Shown: one piece after another, positions 26,633-36,190 of the stretch
Layout: each line of letters starts with the position of its first letter
How positions within the stretch are numbered: position 1 is the first letter of the stretch
NCBI GenBank assembly: GCA_045107005.1
Contig: JBGCFP010000032.1
Location: 25,794 to 89,793 of the forward strand
Reading direction: 5' to 3'
From: JBCCMA01 sp045107005
GTDB taxonomy: Bacteria > Pseudomonadota > Gammaproteobacteria > Steroidobacterales > JBCCMA01
DNA: 64,000 bases
Notes under the pieces: model-generated
The model's database searches: none
What the model was told of the DNA's origin: nothing
What the model saw: only the letters and a program-made list of their open reading frames with translations
Position numbers and translations under genes: made by a program

Positions 26633-27322
26633 GTGCTCACGCAGATTGATCAAGACATTTGGACGATGGACGGCCCCGACGTGGTCTTTGCCAGCGTCCC
26701 GGTGCCAACCCGATCGACCATCGTTCGACTGGCGTCCGGGGCGCTTTGGGTACATTCGCCGATTGCCCTTGATGCCGAGGTTAAGCGAGCGCTTGAGAAA
26801 CTGGGCGGCAACGTCGCGGCGATTGTCGCACCCAACAAATTTCACTATCTATCCGTGCAGGCTTGGCGGGACGCCTGTCCCGCGGCGAGCGTTTTCGCCG
26901 AGCCAGATCTGATGCAAAAAAAACCGGCGCTGCGCGATGCCATTGCGCTGACTGAGACCGTACCCACGTTGTACGCCGACGACATTGACCAGGTGCGGGT
27001 GGCCGGCAATCGCTATTTCAACGAAGTGGTGTTTTTGCATCGTCAGAGTCGATCGCTGATCGTCACCGATTTGATGATGAATCTGCACACAGACCATCAG
27101 GGATATCTGGCCAGACTTCTGCTCCGTTTCGAAGGCGTTGCGTTCCCGAACGGTGGAGTCTCGCGCTTGTACCGCTGGCTTACTCGCGACAAAGTCGCTG
27201 CGCGCGCGGCGGTGGAAACCCTGATTAAGTGGTCGCCGACGCGCATTTTGCTGTGTCACGGTGAAGCGTTTACCGACGACATTCCGTCGCTACTGCAAAA
27301 AGAGTTTTCCTACCTGCGTTGA
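26633..27322 (+). CDS. DUF4336-family protein (metallo-beta-lactamase-like fold)
   Basis: A 229-residue protein from GTG 26633, with ACGGAG upstream. The N-terminus 'IDQDIWTMDGPDVVFASVP' followed by 'TIVRLASGALWVHSPIALD' and 'IVAPNKFHYLSVQAWRDA' is the DUF4336 pattern, related to metallo-beta-lactamases. The second His in 'LLCHGEAFTDD' could bind metal, but the full HxHxDH motif is absent. No function is established. It follows the winged-helix/TPR gene by 28 bp and is probably cotranscribed. Longer in-frame starts would overlap that gene. Confidence 0.8.
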   Translation: MLTQIDQDIWTMDGPDVVFASVPVPTRSTIVRLASGALWVHSPIALDAEVKRALEKLGGNVAAIVAPNKFHYLSVQAWRDACPAASVFAEPDLMQKKPALRDAIALTETVPTLYADDIDQVRVAGNRYFNEVVFLHRQSRSLIVTDLMMNLHTDHQGYLARLLLRFEGVAFPNGGVSRLYRWLTRDKVAARAAVETLIKWSPTRILLCHGEAFTDDIPSLLQKEFSYLR

Positions 27323-27417
27323 GGGAGCCCGAGTCCCGGTGTCGTTATCAAGACACGCGCAAAACGCAACGGCGCCGGGTGCTTCACAATGTCTGCCGAT
27401 GACGATACGGGCTTAGT

Positions 27418-29157
27418 CTAGCGCCCGTAAATCACTTTTCCATCCACAATGGTCAGAGAAATCTCGCCGTCAAGCAGGTCACCGATTGACGCCGGAGCTA
27501 GCGCAAACGGATCGATGTCCATGACGGTCAGATCCGCCCACTTGCCAACCGCGATGGTGCCGGTTTGAGTTTCGCGGAAACCGGCGAACGCGGACCACGA
27601 CGTATAGGCGCGGATCGCCTCTTCCATCGTGACGCCTTCATCGGGGTACCACCCGGAAACCGGCTGGCCGGTCTTGTCACGTCGCGCAACGGCGCTGTGC
27701 AAGCCGTAAAAAATGCGATGATCCGAGCCGGGATTGTCCGCGTTGAACGTGATGCTGGCACCGGATTCGCGCAGCGAGCGCCACGCGTAGGCACCTTTGA
27801 TTCGCGACGGACCCAGGCGATCTTCTGCCCAGGTTTTGTCTTCCATGGCGTGCGGCGGTTCCATCGACGCGATCACGTCGAGCGCGGCGAGCCTCGGCAG
27901 ATCATCAGGATGTAAAACCTGCGCGTGTTCGATGCGATGGCGACCGGCGCGAAGGGCAGGGTTCGCGGTAACGACGCCTTCAAAAAAATCCAGCACTTCG
28001 CGATTGCCGGCATCGCCGATCGCGTGCACACCCACTTGGAAGCCCGCCCGCATCGCTTCTGCGACGAGGGCCTCATCAAACCCGTATTCGTCGCCACTGA
28101 CGCCGCGGTGCCCCGGCAGATCGCTATAGTCCTCAAGCAAACGAGCGCCGCGGGATCCGAGCGCGCCGTCGTAGTAGGCCTTCACCGAACGAGTGACCAG
28201 AAAACCGTTCGGGTCCGTGTCGGGTCCGCGCTCGATCCAACGTCGCATCAGCGCTTCGTCGCGCGCAGACAGCATCGCAAAGACTCGAATGGGCAGCGCG
28301 TTGGCCGCCGCCAGCTCAGCCAGCGCTTGCATGTGCGCCGACGACAGCCCGGCGTCGTGCACCGTTACGTATCCGTCGCGCGCCATTTGCGTCAGGCCGT
28401 TCATTGCGTAGCGCTTGAGTTGTGCAAGCGTTGCCGCGGGAATGGCGGCTTCGATCAGGTCGACGCCATTGTTCAGAAACAAGCCGTTCGGTTGTCCGTC
28501 TTCGCCCAGCCGCATTTCGCCGCCGGAAGGTACAGGAGTGTCAGCACTGATGCCGGCCACATCGAGCGCGTTTTGATTCGCCCAGCCGGCGAAACTGTGC
28601 AGACTGGCCATAAAGACGGGGTGATCAGGCACCGCGGCACTCAACTTGTCCTTATCCGGATAGCGATCGGCCCATGCGCCTTCATCCCAGCCGTCGCCGA
28701 TAATCCATTCGCCCTTTGGCGTAGTGCGCGCGCGTTGCACGACCTGGGCAATCGCTTCGTCTTCGGTGTCGATGCCGCGCAGCTGCACACGTTCCAGCGA
28801 CGCGCCGAGCTCGAAAAAGTGCGTGTGGGTATCAACGAGGCCGGGCAGAACGGTCGCGCCGTTGAGATCAATCGTGCGCGCGGCATTGGCATAGCGTGCG
28901 CTCGCCTCGGCGTCTGCGCCGACAAACTCAATGTGACCGTCTCGGATCGCAATGGCGGTGGCGTCCGGCGTCCATTGCCCGTTGACAACTGGCGCGCGAG
29001 CGGACGCTTGACCAGCCAGTGAGGGATCGGGCCAGTCCAGCGTGTACACCCGCGCGTTGAGCAACAGCAGGTCCGGTGCAGGCGATGGCGGCGCGGGCGC
29101 GCAACCGATAAGACACGCGAAAAAAAAGAGCGGCGAAATGCGAAACGAAGTGGGCAT
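27418..29157 (-). CDS. YtcJ-like amidohydrolase, lipoprotein
   Basis: A 579-residue protein with a lipoprotein signal ('ISPLFFFACLIGCAPAP') when started at ATG 29157. The amidohydrolase-3 family is shown by 'GATVLPGLVDTHTHFFELG' (HTH metal ligands), 'VGVHAIGDAGNREVLDFF' and 'HRIEHAQVLHPDDLPRL', plus a C-terminal 'VGKWADLTVMDIDPF'. These enzymes hydrolyse amide or cyclic C-N bonds in the presence of one or two metals; substrates of the YtcJ branch are mostly unknown. Surface anchoring suggests action in the periplasm. It lies downstream of the second IorAB pair but is separated from it by a terminator. Confidence 0.85.
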   Translation of the reverse strand: MPTSFRISPLFFFACLIGCAPAPPSPAPDLLLLNARVYTLDWPDPSLAGQASARAPVVNGQWTPDATAIAIRDGHIEFVGADAEASARYANAARTIDLNGATVLPGLVDTHTHFFELGASLERVQLRGIDTEDEAIAQVVQRARTTPKGEWIIGDGWDEGAWADRYPDKDKLSAAVPDHPVFMASLHSFAGWANQNALDVAGISADTPVPSGGEMRLGEDGQPNGLFLNNGVDLIEAAIPAATLAQLKRYAMNGLTQMARDGYVTVHDAGLSSAHMQALAELAAANALPIRVFAMLSARDEALMRRWIERGPDTDPNGFLVTRSVKAYYDGALGSRGARLLEDYSDLPGHRGVSGDEYGFDEALVAEAMRAGFQVGVHAIGDAGNREVLDFFEGVVTANPALRAGRHRIEHAQVLHPDDLPRLAALDVIASMEPPHAMEDKTWAEDRLGPSRIKGAYAWRSLRESGASITFNADNPGSDHRIFYGLHSAVARRDKTGQPVSGWYPDEGVTMEEAIRAYTSWSAFAGFRETQTGTIAVGKWADLTVMDIDPFALAPASIGDLLDGEISLTIVDGKVIYGR

Positions 29158-29273
29158 ACTGTGAACTCGGCGTCGACCTGCGGTGCACTGACCATAGCGC
29201 GGGCTTTGAACAGGCCGCAACTGACACCGGGAGCTGCGAACGAGGTAGCCGGTTGTGATGTGTGTCGCAGACG

Positions 29274-29307
29274 TTGAGAAAAGCGCCCGGATTACCCTCC
29301 GGGCGCG
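29274..29307 (-). terminator. Rho-independent terminator of the second IorAB operon
   Basis: Read on the minus strand, GCGCCCGG (29306-29299), an 8-nt loop and CCGGGCGC (29290-29283) form a stem directly followed by TTTTC. It lies 7 bp after the iorB-like stop codon at 29314. This is a standard intrinsic terminator and separates the IorAB pair from the amidohydrolase gene. Confidence 0.85.
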
Positions 29308-29313
29308 CTTCAC

Positions 29314-31572
29314 TCAGCTCAAGCGGATCGGCAGATCTCGAATCCGCCGGCCCGTCGCCGCAAACACGGCATTGCCGATCGCCGGCGCCACCGCGATCAA
29401 CGGCGGCTCACCCAATCCGACTGGCGCTTCCACGCTCGGCATAAAACTCAGATCCAGCTCCGGTACATCTGCCATCCTAAGCGGCGTGTAACTGTTGAGA
29501 TTGCGATCTTTCACTTGTCCCTGCTCGAACGCTGTGCCTTCGTGCAGAGCCAGGCTAACGCCCCACAACGTCGCCCCTTCGGCCTGCGCCATCGCGCCGT
29601 CAGGGTGTACCACCGTCCCGCAATCAATGGTCTGCCAGATCTTGCGCACCTTCACGTCCTGACCATCGACAGCCACGTGCGCAATGCACGCTGTCCAGGT
29701 GGGCATGGTCCGTTCCTGCCCCGCAGCGATCGCCACGCCGAATCCTTCGCCCGGTGGCAAGTCTCGCCCCCAGCCCGCTCGCTGCGCCACATCCTCGAGC
29801 ACCGCGGCCAATCGAGCCGCTCCACCGACCGACTCCGGCGCCTTGCCAGCGTTTTTGCCTGCACCGTCCAGATGCGCCAAACGAAACGCAACGGGATCCG
29901 CCCCCGCCTTTTCCGCCAGCTCATCCATAAACGACTCGACGCTCCAGCTAATCCAGCCCGGTCCGACCGCGCGCAAGTAACCGGGCAAAAACGTTTTCTG
30001 TGCCAACTCGTTGTTCACCGCACGTACGCGATGCGCCGGCAATGTGTACCAGTGCTCGGCCCCGCTAATGGCAAACGGGTCAAACTTTCCACCGTCTACG
30101 CCGTCGCCTAAAAATGCCGGCACCATGCTAAGCGTTGGCCAGCCAGCCGCCGCTGCGTGATCCACGGCGGTCAGCGCCCCGTCTTGATCAAACGCGGCAC
30201 TTAAGGTCGCCACTGACGGCGAACGAACGCAATCAAACCGACTGTCCTCGTCGCGTTGGAACACCACTTTGACCGGTTTGCCCAGCGCTTTGGCGGCGAG
30301 CGCCGCCGGCACCATTGGATCGCCGTAGAGCCGTCGTCCGAACCCTCCACCCAGATAATATTGATGAATAATAATGTCCGTTTCTTCCATTCCCAACGCT
30401 TTGGACAGCACCGGCAAAATCAACGACTGCCACTGATTGCCCGAATGGATGTGGCACTTGCCATCGACAAATTCGACCAGCGCGTTGGCAGGTTCGAGCG
30501 TAAAATGCAGTGCCGTGTGGGTTTGATACGTCGCACTTAGCGTGTCGGCCGCGGCCGATCGTGCCGCGTCCACGTCTCCGTCATCGACGACCAAAGTACC
30601 GTTACTTGCGTCCGCAATCGCCGCAACGCCTGCTTGCAACAGCGCCTCTTCATCAACCGCCGCCGTCGGCCCGGGTGTCCAGTTCACTTTGACAGCGCCA
30701 GCGGCTTTCATCGCCGCCCCAAACGTATCGGCAATGACCAGCGCCCAGCCCTGAAGCGTCTCGCTTGGGTCATCCAGCGTTAGCGTTTGCTGATAACCCG
30801 CAATCTCTTTCGCCGCGCTGTCATCAATACTATCAATGCTGCTGCCGTAACGAGTGGGCGGCATCAGTGGGTGCGCGAACACCATGTTGGGCAGCTCAAC
30901 GTCAAGACCGTATACGGCCTCACCCCGAGACTTCTCGGGAATATCCTGTGCCTTAACCGGTTTGCCGATGAGTTGTCGCTCAGCCGCCGGTTTGATCGGC
31001 AGCGCCTCGAGCTCCTCGTCACTAAATGCTCGGCTGACGTCGCCGCGCCGCACGATGTCGCCAAAATCGATCCGCTGGTCACCCGATACCACCGCGCCGT
31101 CGACGGCCCGGCAGCTTTGCGGGTCGACACCCAGTAACGTGGCTGCCGCGTCGATCAGCACCTCTCTACCTGCCGCGCCTGCGCGCGACAACATGGCGAA
31201 CGTGGTAAACACCGACCACGAGCCGCCCGTGACCATGTAACCCCATTTCGGATCCGTGTCGACGTGCACCAGCGATATCTTGTCCCACGCGGCGCCCAGC
31301 TCCTCGGCAACAATGCGGGCCAGCGCAGTTCCGACGTGTTGACCCATTTCCGCCTTAGCGATGTTAACTTTTACATCGCCACTGGCGTTCATCTCAAACC
31401 ATACGGCGGGCGCAAACACATTGCCGGGGTTGCCCTGATCAATGGCGGTGACGGCTTGCTCCTGACTGCATCCGGGCATCAATGTGCCAAGACCCATGAC
31501 CAACCCTGTGCTGGCGGTGCCTGCCACAAAAGTGCGGCGTGTTATCGCCACGGGTTTTTTCACCACGCTCAC
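29314..31572 (-). CDS. iorB: Molybdopterin-binding large subunit of a second IorAB-type hydroxylase
   Basis: A 752-residue paralogue of the protein at 2041. The Tat leader is 'ITRRTFVAGTASTGLVMG'. Molybdopterin motifs are 'KAEMGQHVGTALARIVAEEL' and 'YYLGGGFGRRLYGDPM', and the active-site glutamate motif is 'GLGEPPLIAVAPAIGNAVF'. It begins at GTG 31572, overlapping the small-subunit stop by 3 bp. Unlike the first module it has no adjacent cytochrome; it ends at a clear terminator. The substrate is unknown, and the level of divergence suggests it differs from that of the first enzyme. Confidence 0.88.
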   Translation of the reverse strand: MSVVKKPVAITRRTFVAGTASTGLVMGLGTLMPGCSQEQAVTAIDQGNPGNVFAPAVWFEMNASGDVKVNIAKAEMGQHVGTALARIVAEELGAAWDKISLVHVDTDPKWGYMVTGGSWSVFTTFAMLSRAGAAGREVLIDAAATLLGVDPQSCRAVDGAVVSGDQRIDFGDIVRRGDVSRAFSDEELEALPIKPAAERQLIGKPVKAQDIPEKSRGEAVYGLDVELPNMVFAHPLMPPTRYGSSIDSIDDSAAKEIAGYQQTLTLDDPSETLQGWALVIADTFGAAMKAAGAVKVNWTPGPTAAVDEEALLQAGVAAIADASNGTLVVDDGDVDAARSAAADTLSATYQTHTALHFTLEPANALVEFVDGKCHIHSGNQWQSLILPVLSKALGMEETDIIIHQYYLGGGFGRRLYGDPMVPAALAAKALGKPVKVVFQRDEDSRFDCVRSPSVATLSAAFDQDGALTAVDHAAAAGWPTLSMVPAFLGDGVDGGKFDPFAISGAEHWYTLPAHRVRAVNNELAQKTFLPGYLRAVGPGWISWSVESFMDELAEKAGADPVAFRLAHLDGAGKNAGKAPESVGGAARLAAVLEDVAQRAGWGRDLPPGEGFGVAIAAGQERTMPTWTACIAHVAVDGQDVKVRKIWQTIDCGTVVHPDGAMAQAEGATLWGVSLALHEGTAFEQGQVKDRNLNSYTPLRMADVPELDLSFMPSVEAPVGLGEPPLIAVAPAIGNAVFAATGRRIRDLPIRLS

Positions 31573-32033
31573 GAGTCACCTCCCGTACGATCCGCTGCCG
31601 ACTTGATGGCTCGGCGAATTCGCGTGTAGGCCATGCAGCGACACAGGTTGCCGTTCATGGCCGCGTTGATATCCTCATCACTGGGATTGGCGTTTCCGCC
31701 AAGCAAATCCGCCGCCTGCATGATCTGCCCGGACTGACAGTAGCCGCACTGCGGGACCTGTTCGTCGACCCACGCTTCCTGCAAAGCCTTGCCGGCTTCG
31801 CTCGCCAGCCCTTCGATTGTCGTGATGTTTTTGTCGGCAACGGCGATCAGTGGCGTGACGCACGAACGTTTGGCTTCGCCGTCGATGTGCACGGTACAGG
31901 CGCCACACTGCGCAATTCCGCAGCCAAACTTTGTGCCTTTGAGTCCCATCTCGTCGCGCACGATCCACAGTAGCGGCGTATCGTCGGGGCTGTCGGACGT
32001 GACCGACTTACCATTGAGGTTGAATTTGGTCAT
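31569..32033 (-). CDS. iorA: (2Fe-2S)-binding subunit of the second IorAB-type hydroxylase
   Basis: A 154-residue small subunit with the same cysteine arrangement as the first copy: 'CGIAQCGACTVHIDGE', 'KRSCVTP', 'QCGYCQSGQIMQAA' and 'NGNLCRCMAYTRIR'. An AGGAG site precedes the ATG at 32033. Its TGA overlaps the GTG of the large subunit (GTGA), so the two are translationally coupled. It is divergent from the PLP decarboxylase gene with a gap of about 80 bp. Confidence 0.9.
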   Translation of the reverse strand: MTKFNLNGKSVTSDSPDDTPLLWIVRDEMGLKGTKFGCGIAQCGACTVHIDGEAKRSCVTPLIAVADKNITTIEGLASEAGKALQEAWVDEQVPQCGYCQSGQIMQAADLLGGNANPSDEDINAAMNGNLCRCMAYTRIRRAIKSAADRTGGDS

Positions 32034-32116
32034 CCGTGCTCTCCTGCGGCGTCATTGAATTGACCATAATATACCGTCTGGCCGGACCACCGCACAAAAT
32101 CCTGTATCGTCGGCGC

Positions 32117-33226
32117 ATGAACGAGCTACCACAAATCCTGCCGCTCGATGGTGTTGGTGATGAAGCGGCATGGCAGTGGTTTGCACGGCAGATCGAAGCC
32201 CAATCGGCCGATCTGGGCGCACCAACGGCATTCGCTCACATGGATCCGCCGACACCCGATCTGGCGTCGCGTCTGGTAGGCCTGAACGCGCGCTACAACC
32301 AGAATCTGCTGCACCCTGACTTGAGCCCGTTTGCCAGCCGTGCCGAAGCGCGCGTCATCGACTGGTTGGCGCCTGCGTTCGGGATGCAGGGCGGACACAT
32401 GTGCTCGGGCTCGACGCTCGCCAACCTCACCGCTCTGTGGTGCGCGCGCGAGTCGGGCGCCAAACGCGTCATTAGCTCGATCGATGCGCATATCTCGATC
32501 GCCAAGAGCGCGCATCTTCTGGGCTTACCCTACGAGCCTATGCCGGTGACCAAGCACGGCAGGTTGGATCGACAACACCTTGGCGTCACTGACGACGCCG
32601 TTGTCGTACTCAACGCCGGGACGACGGGCCGTGGCGTTATCGATGAGCTGGCGCTGGTGGACTGCGCGTGGACCCACGTGGATGCAGCCTGGGCCGGGCC
32701 GCTGCGCTTCACGCGGTACGCGCAACGACTGGACGGCATCGAAGCGTGTGACAGCGTCGCGATCTCTGCGCACAAATGGTTGTACCAGCCCAAAGATTCG
32801 GCGCTGATTCTGTTTGCGGATACGGCCGCTCAGGAACACGTCACTTTTGGCAGCAGTTATCTCGCAACCGCTAACGTCGGAGTACAGGGTTCGCGCAGCG
32901 CTGCCGGCGTTGCGCTACTGGCGACATTGCTCGCCTGGGGTCAACACGGGCTCGCCTCTCGCATCGAGAAAAACATGGACGATGCGCAGGCGCTCGCGAC
33001 GCGACTCGCCAATGACGCGCGCGTTGAACTCAAGCAGGTGCCTGAAACCGGCGTTGTGAACTGGCGACCTATCCATTCGAGCACTGAGACGATGGTCGCG
33101 TGTTTAGGCGACTCGGCGTCCAGCGTAGAGATTGACGGGGCGTGCTGGTTGCGTCATGTCGCCGCTAACCTGCACGTCGATATCGATCAGCTCTGGGCCC
33201 GGATCAGTCGCGCGCTCGACGCGTGA
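32117..33226 (+). CDS. PLP-dependent group II amino-acid decarboxylase-like protein
   Basis: A 369-residue fold-type I PLP enzyme. The PLP-binding lysine is in 'DSVAISAHKWLYQPKDS' (SxHKW), the conserved Asp that pairs with the pyridine nitrogen in 'WTHVDAAWAGPL', and 'GHMCSGSTLANLTALWCARE' fits the phosphate-binding region. It is shorter than typical aromatic or glutamate decarboxylases (450-500 residues), lacking part of the N- and C-terminal extensions. The substrate amino acid cannot be assigned. The ATG at 32117 is preferred over an in-frame start at 32036 inside the divergent promoter region. Confidence 0.8.
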   Translation: MNELPQILPLDGVGDEAAWQWFARQIEAQSADLGAPTAFAHMDPPTPDLASRLVGLNARYNQNLLHPDLSPFASRAEARVIDWLAPAFGMQGGHMCSGSTLANLTALWCARESGAKRVISSIDAHISIAKSAHLLGLPYEPMPVTKHGRLDRQHLGVTDDAVVVLNAGTTGRGVIDELALVDCAWTHVDAAWAGPLRFTRYAQRLDGIEACDSVAISAHKWLYQPKDSALILFADTAAQEHVTFGSSYLATANVGVQGSRSAAGVALLATLLAWGQHGLASRIEKNMDDAQALATRLANDARVELKQVPETGVVNWRPIHSSTETMVACLGDSASSVEIDGACWLRHVAANLHVDIDQLWARISRALDA

Positions 33227-33385
33227 CGCGCATTGGTACGACATAACCTAACCGAATTCTACGCGTGCGCCGATTTGCCGGCGCGCGACAGAAAAATCAT
33301 CAAAGGCTAACAACTAACGATTTGCCTGGCGCACGGTGGCCGTTAAACTGAAAGCCCTCAGAACAACAAGCCTGGATTCAGTCCA

Positions 33386-35356
33386 ATGCTATTGATAAAA
33401 AGACGCTCGTCCCACGTCACCCATCGCTCGACCCTCGTCGGTTTGGTTTTACTCGTCGTGGCCTGCACCCAAATGCCGGCTTACGCCTTGTCGCCGTCTG
33501 ACTACGGCGAGCTGGCAAAATTACGCTCGGTCTCCATTTCGCCCAACGGCAAGTTGCTCGCGTTCATCCAATCCACGCCCGAAGGTGACACCTTTGTCAT
33601 TCGCGACATCGCCGCCAAAAAGGTCATCGGTGGAGCGCGGGCCGGCAAGGTCAAGGCACGCAGCATACATTTTGCGACCGACGATCACGTCATCATCAAA
33701 GGCTCGAAAACCGTGAGCTCGGTGCGTGTCCGGGGCAAGTGGGAAAACAGCACGGCGCTGGTTTACAACCTGAAAAACGACAAGCTCCACACCATGCTGC
33801 GCAGCACCGAGGATCTCTACCCGGCGCAGGGCGGTCTGGGTCGCATCATTGGCTACAATTTCAAAAAGAAAGTCGCCCTGATGCCGGCCTACATCGGTGC
33901 CGGTCCCTCGCCCAGCTACAATCTTATGCAGGTCAAACTCGACACCGGTCGCGGCAAGCGATTCGAGCGAGGTAACCCGGACACGATCGACTGGTTCGTC
34001 GATCAGAATGGCACGGTGGTGGCGCGCGAAGATTTCGATAATCGGGCGAATGAGCATCGCGTGTATTCGAAGCTGTCGGGCAAATGGAAGAAAGTCTTCG
34101 AGCGCGAATCGGATCGCCCGACCATCAACATCCAGGCGGTAACGCCCGATGGCAAAAGTTTGGTGTACAGCGCTTTCAATGAAGACAATCTGGCGCTGTA
34201 CCACCTGTCGTTGGAAGACGGCTCGCGCAGCGGCCCGTTTCACGAGCAGCCCGACAGAGACATTGATCGGGTTCTGAAATCGGACGAGAACCGCACTTTT
34301 GGCGGCCTTCTGTACAGTGGCTTGCTGCCGGAGTACGTCTACAGCGATGACGCTTCCAACACGTTGATCGCTCAGATTGTCGGTCTGTTCCCGAACAGCG
34401 GCGTGCATCTGCTTTCGACCACCGAAGATCTCAGCAAAGCGATTGTGTTCGTGTCCGGTCCCGAAGCCGCCGACACGTATTTCTTGTTCGACGCAAGCGA
34501 TCTTACGCTCGCGACGCTCGGCTCGGGTTATCCAAACGTGGCGGTGGAACAGATCGCCGATGTCAAAGTTGTGCGCTATCGCGCGCGTGATGATCTGCCT
34601 ATTCTTGCGGTGCTTACCTGGCCGGTCGGCGTCGCCAAGGAGGCACGCAAAGATCTGCCTCTGCTGGTGTTCCCGCACGGTGGCCCGGAAAGCTACGACA
34701 GTGTCCAGTTTGACTGGTGGGCCCAGTATTTTGCACGCCAGGGCTACATGGTGATGCAGCCAAACTTTCGCGGTTCGACCGGGTTTGGTTTGTCGTTTCG
34801 CGACGCCGGCCGCGGCAAATGGGGCAAGGAAATGCAGGACGACATCACCGATGGCGTCAAGGCCATGGTCAAAGCGGGTTACGCAGACGCGGACCGCGTG
34901 TGCATCATGGGTGCCAGCTACGGTGGTTACGCTGCGCTTGCCGGTGGCGCGTTTACCCCCGATATGTATCGCTGTGTCGTGTCGGTCGCGGGTGTTAGCG
35001 ATCTTCCGAAAATGCTGACGACAGAGAAGTCCCAGTACGGGAGTCGTCATTGGGTGGTGAGTTACTGGGAAGAGCTGCTGGGCGATTCGCGCGAAGCACG
35101 CGAAGCGCTCAAAGCCGTTTCCCCGGCCAACTTCGCGGATGCGTTTACCGCGCCCGTGTTGCTCGTGCACGGTCGCGACGACACGGTCGTGCCGTTGGCG
35201 CAAAGCAAACGCATGGAGCGCGCGCTGCGCAAAGCCGATAAATCGGTAGAGCTGGTGACGCTCAACGGCGAAGATCACTGGCTGTCGACCAGCGCCACGC
35301 GTCTGGAATTGCTGAAACAAATTGACGCTTTCCTGAAAGTTAATAATCCGCTGTGA
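33386..35356 (+). CDS. S9-family (prolyl oligopeptidase-like) peptidase, exported
   Basis: A 656-residue protein with an N-terminal signal ('TLVGLVLLVVACTQMPAYA'), a seven-bladed beta-propeller-like region and a C-terminal alpha/beta hydrolase domain. The catalytic serine is in 'VCIMGASYGGYAALAGG', the Asp in 'LLVHGRDDTVVPLAQSK' and the His in 'NGEDHWLS'. 'GSTGFGLSFRDAGRGKWG' is also typical of dipeptidyl aminopeptidase/acylaminoacyl-peptidase members. It would cleave short peptides in the periplasm. A long frame on the opposite strand mirrors most of it and is a shadow. Confidence 0.9.
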   Translation: MLLIKRRSSHVTHRSTLVGLVLLVVACTQMPAYALSPSDYGELAKLRSVSISPNGKLLAFIQSTPEGDTFVIRDIAAKKVIGGARAGKVKARSIHFATDDHVIIKGSKTVSSVRVRGKWENSTALVYNLKNDKLHTMLRSTEDLYPAQGGLGRIIGYNFKKKVALMPAYIGAGPSPSYNLMQVKLDTGRGKRFERGNPDTIDWFVDQNGTVVAREDFDNRANEHRVYSKLSGKWKKVFERESDRPTINIQAVTPDGKSLVYSAFNEDNLALYHLSLEDGSRSGPFHEQPDRDIDRVLKSDENRTFGGLLYSGLLPEYVYSDDASNTLIAQIVGLFPNSGVHLLSTTEDLSKAIVFVSGPEAADTYFLFDASDLTLATLGSGYPNVAVEQIADVKVVRYRARDDLPILAVLTWPVGVAKEARKDLPLLVFPHGGPESYDSVQFDWWAQYFARQGYMVMQPNFRGSTGFGLSFRDAGRGKWGKEMQDDITDGVKAMVKAGYADADRVCIMGASYGGYAALAGGAFTPDMYRCVVSVAGVSDLPKMLTTEKSQYGSRHWVVSYWEELLGDSREAREALKAVSPANFADAFTAPVLLVHGRDDTVVPLAQSKRMERALRKADKSVELVTLNGEDHWLSTSATRLELLKQIDAFLKVNNPL

Positions 35357-35378
35357 GTGAGCGGCAGGTACCGGGCAG

Positions 35379-36068
35379 TTGGAGCTAAACGCCGATTTTT
35401 CCCAGCGTGTCGTCGTGCACGCGGCGCAGTTGCCCTGGCAATCATCACCCATGGCGGGCGTGATGCGTCGCATGCTCGATCGCGTGGGCGATGAAGTCGC
35501 GCGCGCTACCAGTGTCGTGCGCTACGCACCGGGCAGCCGATTTTCGCCGCACGTACACACCGGTGGCGAAGAATTTTTCGTGCTCGACGGCGTGTTTCAG
35601 GACGAGCACGGCGACTACCCCGCAGGCACCTACGTACGCAACCCGCCGCAATCGAGTCACACCCCTGGCGCTGCCGACGGTTGCGTTATCTTCGTGAAGC
35701 TCTGGCAGTTTGATTCGGCCGATCGCACTACTGTGGTGAAAGCCATGGACCCTGCGCAGGCGGTGGCAAAAGCGTCGCGACCTGGCGTCAGCGTGTTGCC
35801 ACTGCATCACGATTCACGCGAAGAGGTGCGCATGGAAGTCTGGGGTGCCAACGCGCAGGTGGCATGGCACGCGGAAGGTGGCGCCGAACTGTTTGTGCTT
35901 GACGGCGAGTGCCGCGAAGGGAACGACACGCTTTCACGCCACTCATGGCTGCGCGTTCCGCCAGGAGGTGAGCTGCGTGCCACGGCCGGGTCGTCGGGTG
36001 CGCGTGTCTGGACAAAAATCGGCGGTTTGCGCAACGTCGACGTACCGCCGCAGCCCACGACACCTTAG
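35379..36068 (+). CDS. ChrR-like double cupin protein
   Basis: A 229-residue protein beginning at TTG 35379. The N-terminal 'ADFSQRVVVHAAQLPWQSSP' belongs to the ChrR-type cupin family, which supports this start over ATG 35451. The first cupin has 'FSPHVHTGGEEFFVLDGVF' and 'GTYVRNPPQSSHTPG', with metal-binding His and Glu. The second is weaker ('WHAEGGAELFVLDGECREG'). In ChrR anti-sigma factors this fold senses singlet oxygen stress, but the zinc-binding anti-sigma domain is absent here, so this is a stand-alone cupin. It is 22 bp after the S9 peptidase gene. Confidence 0.8.
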   Translation: MELNADFSQRVVVHAAQLPWQSSPMAGVMRRMLDRVGDEVARATSVVRYAPGSRFSPHVHTGGEEFFVLDGVFQDEHGDYPAGTYVRNPPQSSHTPGAADGCVIFVKLWQFDSADRTTVVKAMDPAQAVAKASRPGVSVLPLHHDSREEVRMEVWGANAQVAWHAEGGAELFVLDGECREGNDTLSRHSWLRVPPGGELRATAGSSGARVWTKIGGLRNVDVPPQPTTP

Positions 36069-36190
36069 TCCAAACTGGTTTTGCGCTGGTCGGGCGGCGG
36101 TTGATGCCAGCGCACGGTACGCTCGCGATGTTCGCAAGCTCTAATCCTGATAGCCTGTCTTTAGACACTGCGATACAGGAGCGCCAGAGC

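Noticed and set aside
27406..27429. Hairpin TACGGGC / GCCCGTA at the end of the amidohydrolase gene as a terminator
   Set aside because: Short stem that includes the stop codon and final coding bases, with no T-run; too weak to call.
33521..35473. A 650-codon open frame on the minus strand opposite the S9 peptidase
   Set aside because: It is the mirror of a clear peptidase gene. Its translation is rich in Arg and His with no motif, a known effect of GC-rich codon use on the opposite strand.
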